Under the pieces are notes generated by a model. It searched no databases. It had not been told where the DNA came from and was given only the letters and a program-made list of their open reading frames with translations. Position numbers and translations under genes: made by a program. Positions 8,839-16,702 of a DNA stretch of 64,000 nt are shown here, one piece after another (position 1 is the stretch's first letter; every line of letters begins with the position of its first letter). This DNA is from Mycolicibacterium parafortuitum (lineage in GTDB: Bacteria; Actinomycetota; Actinomycetes; Mycobacteriales; Mycobacteriaceae), in the NCBI RefSeq assembly GCF_010725485.1, contig NZ_AP022598.1, positions 4,464,001 to 4,528,000 of the forward strand, given 5' to 3'.

Positions 8839-9558
8839 ATGCCGAGAACCGGCCGCCCCACGACGATGTTCCGTCGCCGCAAGCACTCGACAGCACTTGT
8901 CACGGCCCTCCTCGTGGCCGCTGGTCTCGGCGGCGTGTCTGTGCTTTTGGCGCCGACGCACCGGCATGCGGAGATCGCCGTGGAGCACGGCTCAGCCGAC
9001 GCCGCGGAGGTGGCACCCCAAGCCGCTGCGCCGGAGAAGCCGACTGTCGTGGCCGCAGCACCGGTGGTCGCGGTCCGCCCGCCGGTGGTCGTGGTGACCA
9101 AGGAATCCGACGCCCACGACATCGTGAAGGCCATCGTCAGCCACGGCCGGTACGCGGGGTTGACCGACGACCAGATCACGACCGTCATCGCTACCGCCAA
9201 GATCGAGTCCAGCTTCCGTCCGGCGGTGTCGGGCGGGGTGCAGGCCTATGGCGGTCGGGGGACCGCCGCTGACGAGGTCATCGGGTTGTTCCAGGAGAAG
9301 GCCAGCTTCGGCACTGTCGCCGAACGTCAGGATCCGAACTCCGCGATCACCCGGTTCATCACCCGGTTCCTCGAGGCGTACCGCAAGCACGGCATCACAG
9401 GCGACCATGTGCAGGCGGCGACGCTGGCGCAGAACCCGCAACTACTCAAGCGCAATCGGGGGGTCGGGACGCAGTACTACCGGACGATCCAGGCCGCATT
9501 GGGCGACGCCGCCGGCCTCCACCGGCAGGCGCTCGACGCACTGCGCCCGATCGCCTGA
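8839..9558 (+). CDS. Secreted transglycosylase/lysozyme-like protein
   Basis: A 239-aa exported protein. A basic N-terminus (PRTGRPTTMFRRRKH) is followed by a hydrophobic segment (about residues 19-38), indicating a signal peptide or anchor. An Ala/Pro/Val-rich linker (about 45-85) leads to a globular domain with ATAKIESSFRP, YGGRGTAADEVIGLFQE and GTQYYRTI. The Glu in KIESSF plus G.FQ resembles the lytic-transglycosylase/resuscitation-type lysozyme fold. Peptidoglycan cleavage is inferred, not shown. ATG 8839 follows GTGAGCAGG; the open frame extending back to 8650 lacks coding character. Confidence 0.72.
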   Translation: MPRTGRPTTMFRRRKHSTALVTALLVAAGLGGVSVLLAPTHRHAEIAVEHGSADAAEVAPQAAAPEKPTVVAAAPVVAVRPPVVVVTKESDAHDIVKAIVSHGRYAGLTDDQITTVIATAKIESSFRPAVSGGVQAYGGRGTAADEVIGLFQEKASFGTVAERQDPNSAITRFITRFLEAYRKHGITGDHVQAATLAQNPQLLKRNRGVGTQYYRTIQAALGDAAGLHRQALDALRPIA

Positions 9559-9708
9559 CGGCAGACCGATTCATCGAGGGATCCTCGGGCGCACGCATCA
9601 GGGAGGGGGACCCTCGTGGTACCCCTCCTCTCAGGATCTCCTCGGTGCCTGGCGTGCTGTTTAGCGTTGAGAGGGAAGCGGTGAACCGGAGCGCGAGAAA
9701 GGCGACAC

Positions 9709-10503
9709 GTGGTAGTAACCCAATTGGCGACGCACACAGAACTTTTCGATTTGAACGGCAAGCGCGCCCTCGTCACCGGTGGCACGAGGGGCATCGGGAT
9801 GATGATCGCGCGGGGGCTTGCGCAGGCCGGGGCCCGCGTGGCGATCAGCTCGCGCAACGCAGACGCATGCGCTCAGGCGCAGGAACAGCTCTCCCGATAC
9901 GGCGACGTCTGGGCGGTCCCCGCCGATTTGTCCCGGCACGCGGAATGCGAACGCCTCGCGGACCTCGTCACGGCCGACTCCGAGTGCCTCGACATCCTCG
10001 TCAACAATGCAGGTGCCATGTGGGACGAGCCCTTGGAGACGTTTCCCGACGCGGCCTGGGACACCGTCATCGACCTCAACCTGAAGTCGCCGTTCTGGCT
10101 GGTGCAAGCGCTGCTGCCGGCCCTACGCAACTCGGGGACCGTCGACGATCCAGCGCGGGTCATCAACATCGGCAGCATTGCCGCCATCCACATCCCCCAG
10201 CGTCCCAACTACTCGTACTCCAGCAGCAAGGCTGCACAACACCAACTCACCCGGGTGCTCGCCAAGGAACTCGGTCCGCAGCACATCACGGTGAACGCGG
10301 TGGCACCGGGACCGTTCCCGTCGACGATGATGGCCGCCACCCTCGACGAATTCGGTGAAGCGATCGCAGCGTCGGCTCCGCTACTGCGGATCGGCCGCGA
10401 CGACGACATGGCGGGGGTCGCGGTCTTCCTCGCCAGCCGGGCCGGGGCTTACCTGACCGGGACCATCATCCCCGTCGACGGCGGGATCGCCACGACGGCG
10501 TGA
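9709..10503 (+). CDS. Short-chain dehydrogenase/reductase
   Basis: A 264-aa SDR resembling gluconate 5-dehydrogenase/3-ketoacyl reductase types. It has TGGTRGIG near residues 23-30, VNNAG near 100-104, YSYSSSKAAQ with the Tyr/Lys pair, and the closing cofactor/C-terminal pattern GTIIPVDGGIA. The GTG start at 9709 is preceded by GAAAGG. It lies 58 bases upstream of an MmyB-like regulator transcribed in the same direction; SDR/MmyB pairs are common in actinobacteria, where the regulator usually controls the oxidoreductase. Confidence 0.88.
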   Translation: MVVTQLATHTELFDLNGKRALVTGGTRGIGMMIARGLAQAGARVAISSRNADACAQAQEQLSRYGDVWAVPADLSRHAECERLADLVTADSECLDILVNNAGAMWDEPLETFPDAAWDTVIDLNLKSPFWLVQALLPALRNSGTVDDPARVINIGSIAAIHIPQRPNYSYSSSKAAQHQLTRVLAKELGPQHITVNAVAPGPFPSTMMAATLDEFGEAIAASAPLLRIGRDDDMAGVAVFLASRAGAYLTGTIIPVDGGIATTA

Positions 10504-10561
10504 CCCCCGGGGGTACTGGCGGTACCTCCCTTCCCGTGCGGTGCAGGCCTACGGTGAGGGG

Positions 10562-11416
10562 ATGGACTCCACGCTTGATCTGCGCACCGAGATCCGAGAG
10601 TTTCTGAGGTCACGTCGCGCCCGCATCGCGCCAGAGATGGCCGGCCTTCCCTCCTACGGCGGGAAACGTCGCGTCGAGGGTCTGCGGCGCGAGGAGGTTG
10701 CCCTCCTTGCCGGGGTGTCGGTCGAGTATTACGTACGGATTGAGCGCGGCAGCCTCGCCGGCACCTCCGAGGCCGTGCTCGACGCACTCGCCACGGCGTT
10801 GCAGCTCGACGACGCGGAGCGTGATCACTTGGTGCATCTGGCGCGGCAATCCGGAGCATCCGCCGGCCGACGGCGCTGCACACCTCCGACGACGGTACGC
10901 CGGGCGCTGCAAGAGATGCTCGACGCCATCACCGGAGCGCCGGCGTTGATCCGCAACGGTCGCCACGACGTGCTCGCCATGAATCACCTCGGTCGCGCAC
11001 TGTATGCCCCGGTGCTGGCAGACTCCCGACGGCCCGCCAACACCGCGCGGTTCGTGTACTTGGACGCCGGCGCGGCCGAGAAGTTCTTCGTCGACTACGA
11101 CCAGGTAGCGCGAAACACCGCGGCGGTGCTGCGCATGGAGCTGGGCATTCATCCCCACGACGATGAGCTCATCGCCTTGGTTGGCGAATTGGCAACGCAC
11201 AGCGAGCTATTCCGGAAGAATTGGGCGTCACAGGACGTGCGGGTGCATGGATATGGGAGCAAGCAGGTGAACCATCCGGTGGTGGGCCGGCTCGATCTGA
11301 ACTTCGAGTCCATGGATCTGCCGACCGACCCCGGCCTGCATTTGAACATCTATACCGCACCCGCAGGATCGGCGTCCGCCGACAATCTGGCCCTGTTGGC
11401 GTCGTGGGCGAGCTAA
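10562..11416 (+). CDS. MmyB-type XRE-family transcriptional regulator
   Basis: A 284-aa protein with an N-terminal Cro/C1 helix-turn-helix (residues about 6-85, including VEGLRREEVALLAGVSVEYY) followed by an MmyB-like ligand-binding domain (NGRHDVLAMNHLGRALYAPV and GYGSKQVNHPVVGRLDLNFE). MmyB domains are PAS-like and thought to bind fatty-acid-like ligands. ATG 10562 is chosen over the in-frame ATG 10541, as MDSTLDLRTEIREFLRSRR is the normal N-terminus. It follows the SDR at 9709 and likely regulates it. Confidence 0.88.
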   Translation: MDSTLDLRTEIREFLRSRRARIAPEMAGLPSYGGKRRVEGLRREEVALLAGVSVEYYVRIERGSLAGTSEAVLDALATALQLDDAERDHLVHLARQSGASAGRRRCTPPTTVRRALQEMLDAITGAPALIRNGRHDVLAMNHLGRALYAPVLADSRRPANTARFVYLDAGAAEKFFVDYDQVARNTAAVLRMELGIHPHDDELIALVGELATHSELFRKNWASQDVRVHGYGSKQVNHPVVGRLDLNFESMDLPTDPGLHLNIYTAPAGSASADNLALLASWAS

Positions 11417-11487
11417 GAGAAACGTCACCTCTGGGCGTCGCCGCCACGGGATAGCCGAATTGGAACGGGCCGAGGCTTGACAAGACT

Positions 11488-11499
11488 GGTGACGTCACC
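11488..11499. promoter_or_regulatory. 12-bp perfect palindrome just downstream of a TTGACA box
   Basis: GGTGACGTCACC is a perfect palindrome. A TTGACA hexamer lies at 11477-11482, immediately upstream. The site is about 58-69 bases before the ABM gene start. It is a plausible repressor operator in the promoter of 11557-11850, but no -10 at good spacing is obvious. Confidence 0.4.
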
Positions 11500-11556
11500 G
11501 TCCACCTACTCGTCTGACACAGTTGAAGGGCACAGCAACACGACAGGAGACCACCA

Positions 11557-11850
11557 ATGTCCGTCACCGTTTTACTCGAGCTGAGGTTCAAGCCCGAATC
11601 CCTCGCCGATGCCCGCGACGTGTTCGTGCGCGAACTGCAGAAGACACGATCGTTCCAGGGAGCGTTGACGGTCGAGGTGCTTGTCGACGAGGACGACGAG
11701 GCGCACTGGGTCATCTACGAAGTCTGGGAGAGCGTCGCCGACGACGAGGCATATCGTGCCTTCCGCGCCGGCGAGGGCAAGATCGTCGACCTGCCGCCGC
11801 TACTGGCCGCACCCCCGGTCAAGACCCGGTACGTCACTACCGACGTCTGA
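11557..11850 (+). CDS. Antibiotic biosynthesis monooxygenase (ABM) domain protein
   Basis: A 97-aa single-domain dimeric alpha+beta barrel protein of the ABM family (cofactorless quinone/hydroxylating monooxygenase, or sometimes heme degradation). Typical ABM strand and helix segments are LLELRFKPESLADARDVFVR, TRSFQGALTVEVL and HWVIYEVWESVADDEAYRAF. The RBS AGGAGA precedes the ATG. It stands alone downstream of the MmyB gene, separated by 140 bases with a palindrome, so it likely has its own promoter. Confidence 0.85.
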   Translation: MSVTVLLELRFKPESLADARDVFVRELQKTRSFQGALTVEVLVDEDDEAHWVIYEVWESVADDEAYRAFRAGEGKIVDLPPLLAAPPVKTRYVTTDV

Positions 11851-12627
11851 CCGCCGGCGCGGGCGCCGCCTCGACATGAGAGGGCCGATGTGGAACTCAG
11901 GGTCGGGGAGCAGGGCGCCTGGTTCGTTTCCTCAGGGAACCAGGCAGTTACGTGTGCGGGCGGGGCCGCGGTGCACCGCTGTGGGAAAAGTCAGCTGAAT
12001 GCAGGACATTCGCGAATATCAGCGGCCGAAAATGTTCACCGGGTCGAGCCGCGTGAGCGCGACCGGGATGGCGCGGTCAGTTCCCGGTGGAATCCTGAGC
12101 AGCCTACTCCGGCGCTCCGCGCTGCATGCGCTAACAGTGCGGCCTGCGAGGCGCGACTGAGCCAGACAATCCAAATCCGTTGCCGGCGTGCGCAATATCG
12201 CCAGAATCGCATGGCCTGAATCTGTCGGTCGGGCCAGGGGAGCGGGCGGTGGTAACCGGGCGTCCTGTTCGCACCCGTTCGTTCAGCCAACGTCGGGTGC
12301 GGGTGCCCGCACACGGGCGCTCAAACCCCTCCCTAGGGGTGTAGTGCGCTACCCCCCGACGGTGGTCCACTGAGTGCGCGCCGAGAGCACCGGGTCGACA
12401 GGGAAGGGCGCCGAGAACCCATCTCAGCGATGCCGGACCTCGCGAGGGCACCGCCATGATCACTTGCCGAGTAATGCACGACGCGCTTCGGCGCGGCCCA
12501 CACTCACCCGGCCGTATTATGTTGTGCGACAACAGTTTCAGAATAGTCTGGACTCAATCCAGAAGTATTGACGTTTGTGTTGAAAAGCCGCGGGGTACGC
12601 CCTGCTCAGCATAGGAGGTACATCGAA
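11851..12627. other. Intergenic region, no gene seen, SigF-like promoter at its end
   Basis: A 777-base stretch in which no frame on either strand shows a credible start with coherent coding. It contains only the SigF-like promoter listed at 12573-12598. The length could accommodate a small RNA, but nothing in the sequence identifies one. Confidence 0.6.
12573..12598 (+). promoter_or_regulatory. SigF-like promoter (GTTT-N16-GGGTAC)
   Basis: GTTT at 12573-12576 is separated by exactly 16 bases from GGGTAC at 12593-12598. Mycobacterial SigF promoters are known to have GTTT-N15-17-GGGTA. The box ends 30 bases upstream of ATG 12628, which has an excellent AGGAGGT ribosome binding site. This suggests general-stress/stationary-phase expression of the two genes downstream. 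Confidence 0.55.
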
Positions 12628-13191
12628 ATGCCCAATTGGATATGGATACTGGTCGCAATCGCCGTCGTGATCGTGATCGCGGCGGTGGCGTTTATCGCCA
12701 CTCGGGGTCGACGCGACTCCGACCGGCTCAAGCAGCGCTTCGGTCCCGAGTACGACCGTACGGTGTCCGAGGCCGGCGACGAGAGGGCTGCCGAGAAGGA
12801 GCTCATCGCGCGGGAGCGCAAGCGGGACAAGCTCGACATCCGGCCCCTGAGCCCCGCGGCGCTGGACGGCTTCGCCAACCGGTGGAGGGCCGTACAGACC
12901 GCGTTCGTCGATCATCCGTCGAGCGCGGTGGGGGAAGCCGATCTGCTCGTCACGGAGGTGATGCGGGAGCGTGGCTATCCGGTGGACGACTTCGACCGCC
13001 GGGCCGCCGACATCTCGGTCGACCACCCCACGGTGGTCGCGGATTATCGCGCAGCACACGACATCCACCTCGCGCAGCAGAAGGGGGACGTCGGCACCGA
13101 GCAGCAGCGTCAGGCATTCGTGCACTACCGCGCACTGTTTACGAAGTTGCTCGAATCGGAGAAGGACAATTCACAGGAGGCACGCGCATGA
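12628..13191 (+). CDS. Membrane-anchored protein of unknown function (stress-type, paired)
   Basis: A 187-aa protein with one N-terminal transmembrane helix (PNWIWILVAIAVVIVIAAVA). A charged, helical cytoplasmic region follows (DRLKQRFGPEYDRTVSEAGD, KELIARERKRDKLDIRPLSP). A domain from about 80 to 130 (GFANRWRAVQTAFVDHPSSA, then EADLLVTEVMRERGYPV) recurs in the next gene as RARWDSVQASFVDDPKECVQ, so the two products share a homologous helical module. The start is fixed by AGGAGGT and it overlaps the next gene by 4 bases (ATGA). The function is not known. Confidence 0.82.
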   Translation: MPNWIWILVAIAVVIVIAAVAFIATRGRRDSDRLKQRFGPEYDRTVSEAGDERAAEKELIARERKRDKLDIRPLSPAALDGFANRWRAVQTAFVDHPSSAVGEADLLVTEVMRERGYPVDDFDRRAADISVDHPTVVADYRAAHDIHLAQQKGDVGTEQQRQAFVHYRALFTKLLESEKDNSQEARA

Positions 13192-13853
13192 CCGCCCACG
13201 ATCAGCACACCGATTACGACCCCACGCGGAGGGATCTCGACGCGGCGACGGCACAGCATCCCGCCGACCGGCAGGACTATCCCACCGATCAGGGCGCCGC
13301 ACCGGGGTACGACCAGAACTCCGGCTACGCCGATCGGTCAGCGGGCCTTGGCGCTCGTTCCCCGTCGGAGCCGCCGTTGACTGAGACGGTGGCCCCACCG
13401 AGTGGGGAGCGTCTCGCCCAGCCGACGGACGAGCGTATGAGCCGTTCGGCGAACGACCCGACGACCGGGCCGACCGGCGACCACCTCTCGCAGCAGGGAC
13501 GGGCTACCGATCCGTCAGCCGTCCAGGGCGTGTCATCGAGTACGGCCACCACCGACGCGGCGGGCGGAAGCTCGTCGGCGACGGGGGAGGAACTCTTCGG
13601 CGACGATGAGAGGGTGGGACTTCGCGCCCGGTGGGACAGCGTCCAGGCCAGCTTCGTCGACGACCCGAAGGAATGCGTGCAAAAGGCCGACGGCCTGGTC
13701 TCCGATGTCGTCGACCAACTGACGTCCAGTTTCGCCCATGCCCGTTCACGTCTCGAGGGGCAATGGGCCCGCGGCCAGGAGGCATCGACCGAAGATCTGC
13801 GGATCGCGCTGAAGCGGTACCGGGAATTCTTCGACCGCCTGCTGTCCGTCTGA
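13188..13853 (+). CDS. Soluble partner protein with disordered N-terminus and shared helical module
   Basis: A 221-aa protein. The first ~140 residues are low-complexity, rich in Asp, Ser, Thr, Pro, Gln and Gly, and probably disordered. The last ~75 form a helical module (GLRARWDSVQASFVDDPKEC, then VSDVVDQLTSSFAHARSRLE) homologous to the C-terminal half of the upstream membrane protein. ATG 13188 overlaps its stop (ATGA), so expression is coupled, probably from the SigF-like promoter. The module W..VQ..FVD.P...V..AD.LV is the only strong clue; a membrane-recruited complex is an inference. Confidence 0.8.
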   Translation: MTAHDQHTDYDPTRRDLDAATAQHPADRQDYPTDQGAAPGYDQNSGYADRSAGLGARSPSEPPLTETVAPPSGERLAQPTDERMSRSANDPTTGPTGDHLSQQGRATDPSAVQGVSSSTATTDAAGGSSSATGEELFGDDERVGLRARWDSVQASFVDDPKECVQKADGLVSDVVDQLTSSFAHARSRLEGQWARGQEASTEDLRIALKRYREFFDRLLSV

Positions 13854-13867
13854 CTCCACGCCACTGC

Positions 13868-13902
13868 GGCGCCGGCCTCCGCCCGACGGCGGGGCCGGTG
13901 CC
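13868..13902. terminator. Strong GC hairpin between convergent genes
   Basis: GCGCCGGCCTCCGCC pairs with GGCGGGGCCGGTGC around a CGAC loop, giving a ~14-bp stem with one or two mismatches. It starts 15 bases after the stop of the 13188-13853 gene. It lacks a T-run, as is common for actinobacterial terminators. Confidence 0.5.
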
Positions 13903-14088
13903 CGATTGTCGAGGGTGCGTCCGGGTCGGTCATCGCGTGTACATCGCGGCCTTCAGTCCGGTAGTGCAGTCTGCGCGGCACCTAGTGCGAAGGCGGCATA
14001 AGCGTTGACACGCATCCGATTTCCTAACCAGAGAGGCCGGCCAGGTGGCCGTCGGTCTCCGCCCGCCAGGGCCACGATCAGGCCTGGT

Positions 14089-15216
14089 TCAAGTGAGAAG
14101 GCCGGCGAACAGGCGTACCGCACTGTCGGGCGTGTCAGGTCCGAAAAACTGTTCCAGATTGCTTGCGCTGCGTCGGGCCGCCTCAGCGGCGCGCGGGAAA
14201 AGCGCGTCCTCATACGCCGACAACGCTTCCTCAATGTGGCCGCGGCACGCGATCATCTGTGCGGCCAGCGCTGCGCCGTCGAACATCGCGAGGTTGGCGC
14301 CCTCGCCGGCGAACGGTGACATCAGATGCGCGGCGTCGCCGATCAGCGTCACGCCCGGCAGCCGCTTCCAGCGATGCGTCGTGGGTAGCGCATAGATGGG
14401 ACGCAGCACTGGATCCTGGATGTTGTCGGACACCAATGAGGAGAGTGCAGGCGTCCAATCCTCGAAGCGCTGCCCGATAAATGCTCGCATGGTCGCTGGG
14501 CCGCCGATGTCGACAGATTCAACGAGGTTGAGTGGTGCGATGATGGCGACGTAGCCGCTGAGCGTGTTGTTGGTGTTGTGGTGAGCGAGAATGCCCTGAC
14601 CGGGCGCTAGCGCCATGAGCGTGCCGCGACCGATAAGCGCTGCGCCTTCACGAGACAGCAACTGTCCATGGGCAGAACCAATCTCGATGAAGCAGGTGCC
14701 CGTGTAGACCGGATCGACGCCGGAGACGCTCCGGCGCACTTTCGACCACGCGCCGTCAGCACCCACGACGAGGTCGGCTGCAGTCGATGAGCCGTCGGCG
14801 AAGTTCACCTGAGGGCGCTGCCCCGGAGCGGTGGTCACCCTGCTCACCTTCCGTCCCCAGCGGATGGTGCCTATAGGCAGCGAGGCAATCAACATGCGGC
14901 GAAGATCGCCGCGGTCCACCTCAGGGCGGGTGCCGAGGCTGCTTCCCGGCCAATCGAACAAGATGGTGCCGTCGCGTCCGGCGATACGTTTGGCGTCGTG
15001 ACCTGGACGGATGAGGGCCTGGAAGTCTTCGAACAACACCGCGTCGCGCAGCGCCGCCTGTCCAGTGTGTGGGTGGATGTCGAGCAGGCCGCCCTGAACA
15101 CGCGCGGCGTCAGATTCTTCAGCGTCGTAAACGGTAGTGGCGACGCCGTGGACGTGCAGAGTGCGGGCCAGTGTGAGGCCTCCAAGTCCAGCCCCAACGA
15201 TGACTATCAACGACAT
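14089..15216 (-). CDS. FAD-dependent monooxygenase of the TetX-like group
   Basis: A 375-aa class A flavoprotein monooxygenase. It has dinucleotide-binding GAGLGG at residues 8-13, an internal DG motif (LVVGADGAWSKVRRSVSG), and the GD motif LIGDAAHLMSPFAGEGANLA, very close to the TetX-type signature. TetX-family enzymes hydroxylate aromatic or tetracycline-like compounds with NADPH and O2; the substrate here is unknown. I chose ATG 15216 (MSLIVIVGAG), which places the Rossmann motif at the N-terminus; the longer frame adds ten unsupported residues. It converges with the stress operon. Confidence 0.85.
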   Translation of the reverse strand: MSLIVIVGAGLGGLTLARTLHVHGVATTVYDAEESDAARVQGGLLDIHPHTGQAALRDAVLFEDFQALIRPGHDAKRIAGRDGTILFDWPGSSLGTRPEVDRGDLRRMLIASLPIGTIRWGRKVSRVTTAPGQRPQVNFADGSSTAADLVVGADGAWSKVRRSVSGVDPVYTGTCFIEIGSAHGQLLSREGAALIGRGTLMALAPGQGILAHHNTNNTLSGYVAIIAPLNLVESVDIGGPATMRAFIGQRFEDWTPALSSLVSDNIQDPVLRPIYALPTTHRWKRLPGVTLIGDAAHLMSPFAGEGANLAMFDGAALAAQMIACRGHIEEALSAYEDALFPRAAEAARRSASNLEQFFGPDTPDSAVRLFAGLLT

Positions 15217-15575
15217 CAGGCGCTCCCCGGCTACGGCACGACACATGTCGAGCTCCGATGAAAAGACGCTGGGCGGCTGAGACCTTTGGCCTAAGCACCG
15301 TGTCGGCGACCGCTTGATCGGTCGATTTTCGCGATGGCTACGACGCTACCGGAGTCTTCCTGATGTCGCGAGACAGGAACTGTGGTCTTCGTTCGCGAGT
15401 TCTGCGACTCTCGGGGCGTGGTCCACGGTTCGGTCCATCATTGCCGAGGCAGTAGTGGCCCCCGCTATAAACCTGCCTCCGCCGGAGAAAAGCGGGTTGG
15501 AGGTCAAGATGATTCACGATGGGCTGCGCGACGGTTTGGTTCGTGAGCTTCGCTGTGCCGTCGCGGACGATGAAG
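15217..15575. other. Intergenic region, no gene supported
   Basis: A 359-base gap upstream of the TetX-like gene and downstream of the SDR at 15576. A plus-strand frame of 103 aa (15314-15625) starts here, but it overlaps the SDR 3' end, lacks a ribosome binding site and has no recognisable domain. It may hold the TetX-like gene promoter. Confidence 0.5.
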
Positions 15576-16304
15576 TCAATGAGTCGTACGGGATCCCGGT
15601 GATGTCCGATCCTTCGGGACGGTAGGTGGACGGGCGTGGGGACCTCGGGTGATCGCGTTGAGACAGATTTCCGGCATGTCCACTGCGGCAGGAACCGTGT
15701 CGAGGAACACCACGGCCTGCGCTACATCGTCAGGGGTAACGGCGTACATCGCGAAGGGGACATCGGTCAGCATGTCGGTCTCCACGGGTCCCGGTGTGAC
15801 GATGTTGACGTTGATCCCGTCTCGGTCGACCTCTAGAGCCAGGGCTCTGGCGAAGGCATTCATGCCCGCTTTGGATGCCGAATAGGCCGTCCGTCCGGGC
15901 ATGGGTTCGTGTGCCGCGGACGACGAGATGAAAATGAATCGTGAACCGGCCTGCATCAGGGGAAGCGCGGCCTGGGTCACGACGAAACAGGAATCGAGAT
16001 TGGCCGACATCGTCGTCCGCCATTGGTCGAAGGTCTGTTTGCGGGCGTAGGTGCCGTCGAGGACGCCCGCGGCGTGCACCAGCAGGTCGATGCGGGACAA
16101 GCTGGAGACCGCGTCGCCGAACGCGGCCGGTGAAGTGACATCCGCGACGATGTGGCGTGCGCCGATCTCGTCGGCGGCTGCGCGCAGCGGAGCCTCCCGG
16201 CGGGCAATGAGGACGACGTCGTAACCGCTCGCGGCGAGGTGGCGCCCGCAGGCCTTGCCGATTCCTCCACTGCCGCCGGTGACCACCGCGGTGCGTGTCA
16301 GCAT
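15576..16304 (-). CDS. Short-chain dehydrogenase/reductase
   Basis: A 242-aa SDR with TGGSGGIG at residues 9-16, VHAAG in place of NNAG, SSSAAHEP with the catalytic Ser, and YSASK with Tyr/Lys. Its last ~20 residues (HARPPTVPKDRTSPGSRTTH) look like run-on beyond the normal SDR end, so the original stop may have been lost. The ATG overlaps the stop of the amidohydrolase remnant upstream, which implies they were once a coupled pair. Confidence 0.85.
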   Translation of the reverse strand: MLTRTAVVTGGSGGIGKACGRHLAASGYDVVLIARREAPLRAAADEIGARHIVADVTSPAAFGDAVSSLSRIDLLVHAAGVLDGTYARKQTFDQWRTTMSANLDSCFVVTQAALPLMQAGSRFIFISSSAAHEPMPGRTAYSASKAGMNAFARALALEVDRDGINVNIVTPGPVETDMLTDVPFAMYAVTPDDVAQAVVFLDTVPAAVDMPEICLNAITRGPHARPPTVPKDRTSPGSRTTH

Positions 16305-16582
16305 CGGTGGATCCGTTCGGCGTTGGTGGCGAATGACTTCTCTCGCGCCTCCGGTGCTAGAAGTGCTCCCTGCTGGGCGCCCGTCGGGCGGACACCGCGG
16401 AATGGGGAAGTGGCCATCCAGTCACCTGTCTCGGCGCGATAGTCGGCGACGTCGAACCGGCGCATGGCACCGACGTCGCCCAGGAAGAGTTGCGCCTGCT
16501 CGGGATACCAGTCGGATCGTGCCGGATCCCATAGGTGGACATGGGTGTCGACGATGCGTGCGGGCCGGGGTGTGTCGGTCAT
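16298..16582 (-). pseudogene. Internally deleted remnant of a COG3618-type amidohydrolase
   Basis: A 94-aa frame that keeps the start (RIVDTHVHLWDPARSDWYP), a middle motif (FRGVRPTGAQQG) and the C-terminal end (AREKSFATNAERIHRC) of a TIM-barrel metal hydrolase family whose members are normally about 280-350 aa. The order is right but most of the barrel is missing, so at least two in-frame deletions are inferred. It still overlaps the SDR start by 7 bases. It cannot form an active barrel, although the frame is open. Confidence 0.7.
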
Positions 16583-16702
16583 TGCGGCACCAATTCTGGC
16601 AGAGCTGCACCGAATCAGGGCGGAAAATCCGGGTGGCAGCTTTTCGTCAACACGCGCCCTAAGCCGTTGTGGACTGCAACATCAACCATGTCGTCACGGG
16701 GC

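Noticed and set aside
8066..8896. Long minus-strand frame of 276 aa over the intergenic region upstream of the amidohydrolase
   Set aside because: It overlaps the starts of genes on both sides, has no ribosome binding site and the translation lacks any coherent domain; composition fits non-coding DNA.
15314..15625. Plus-strand 103-aa frame near the SDR end
   Set aside because: It overlaps the 3' end of the SDR on the opposite strand, with no RBS and no domain.
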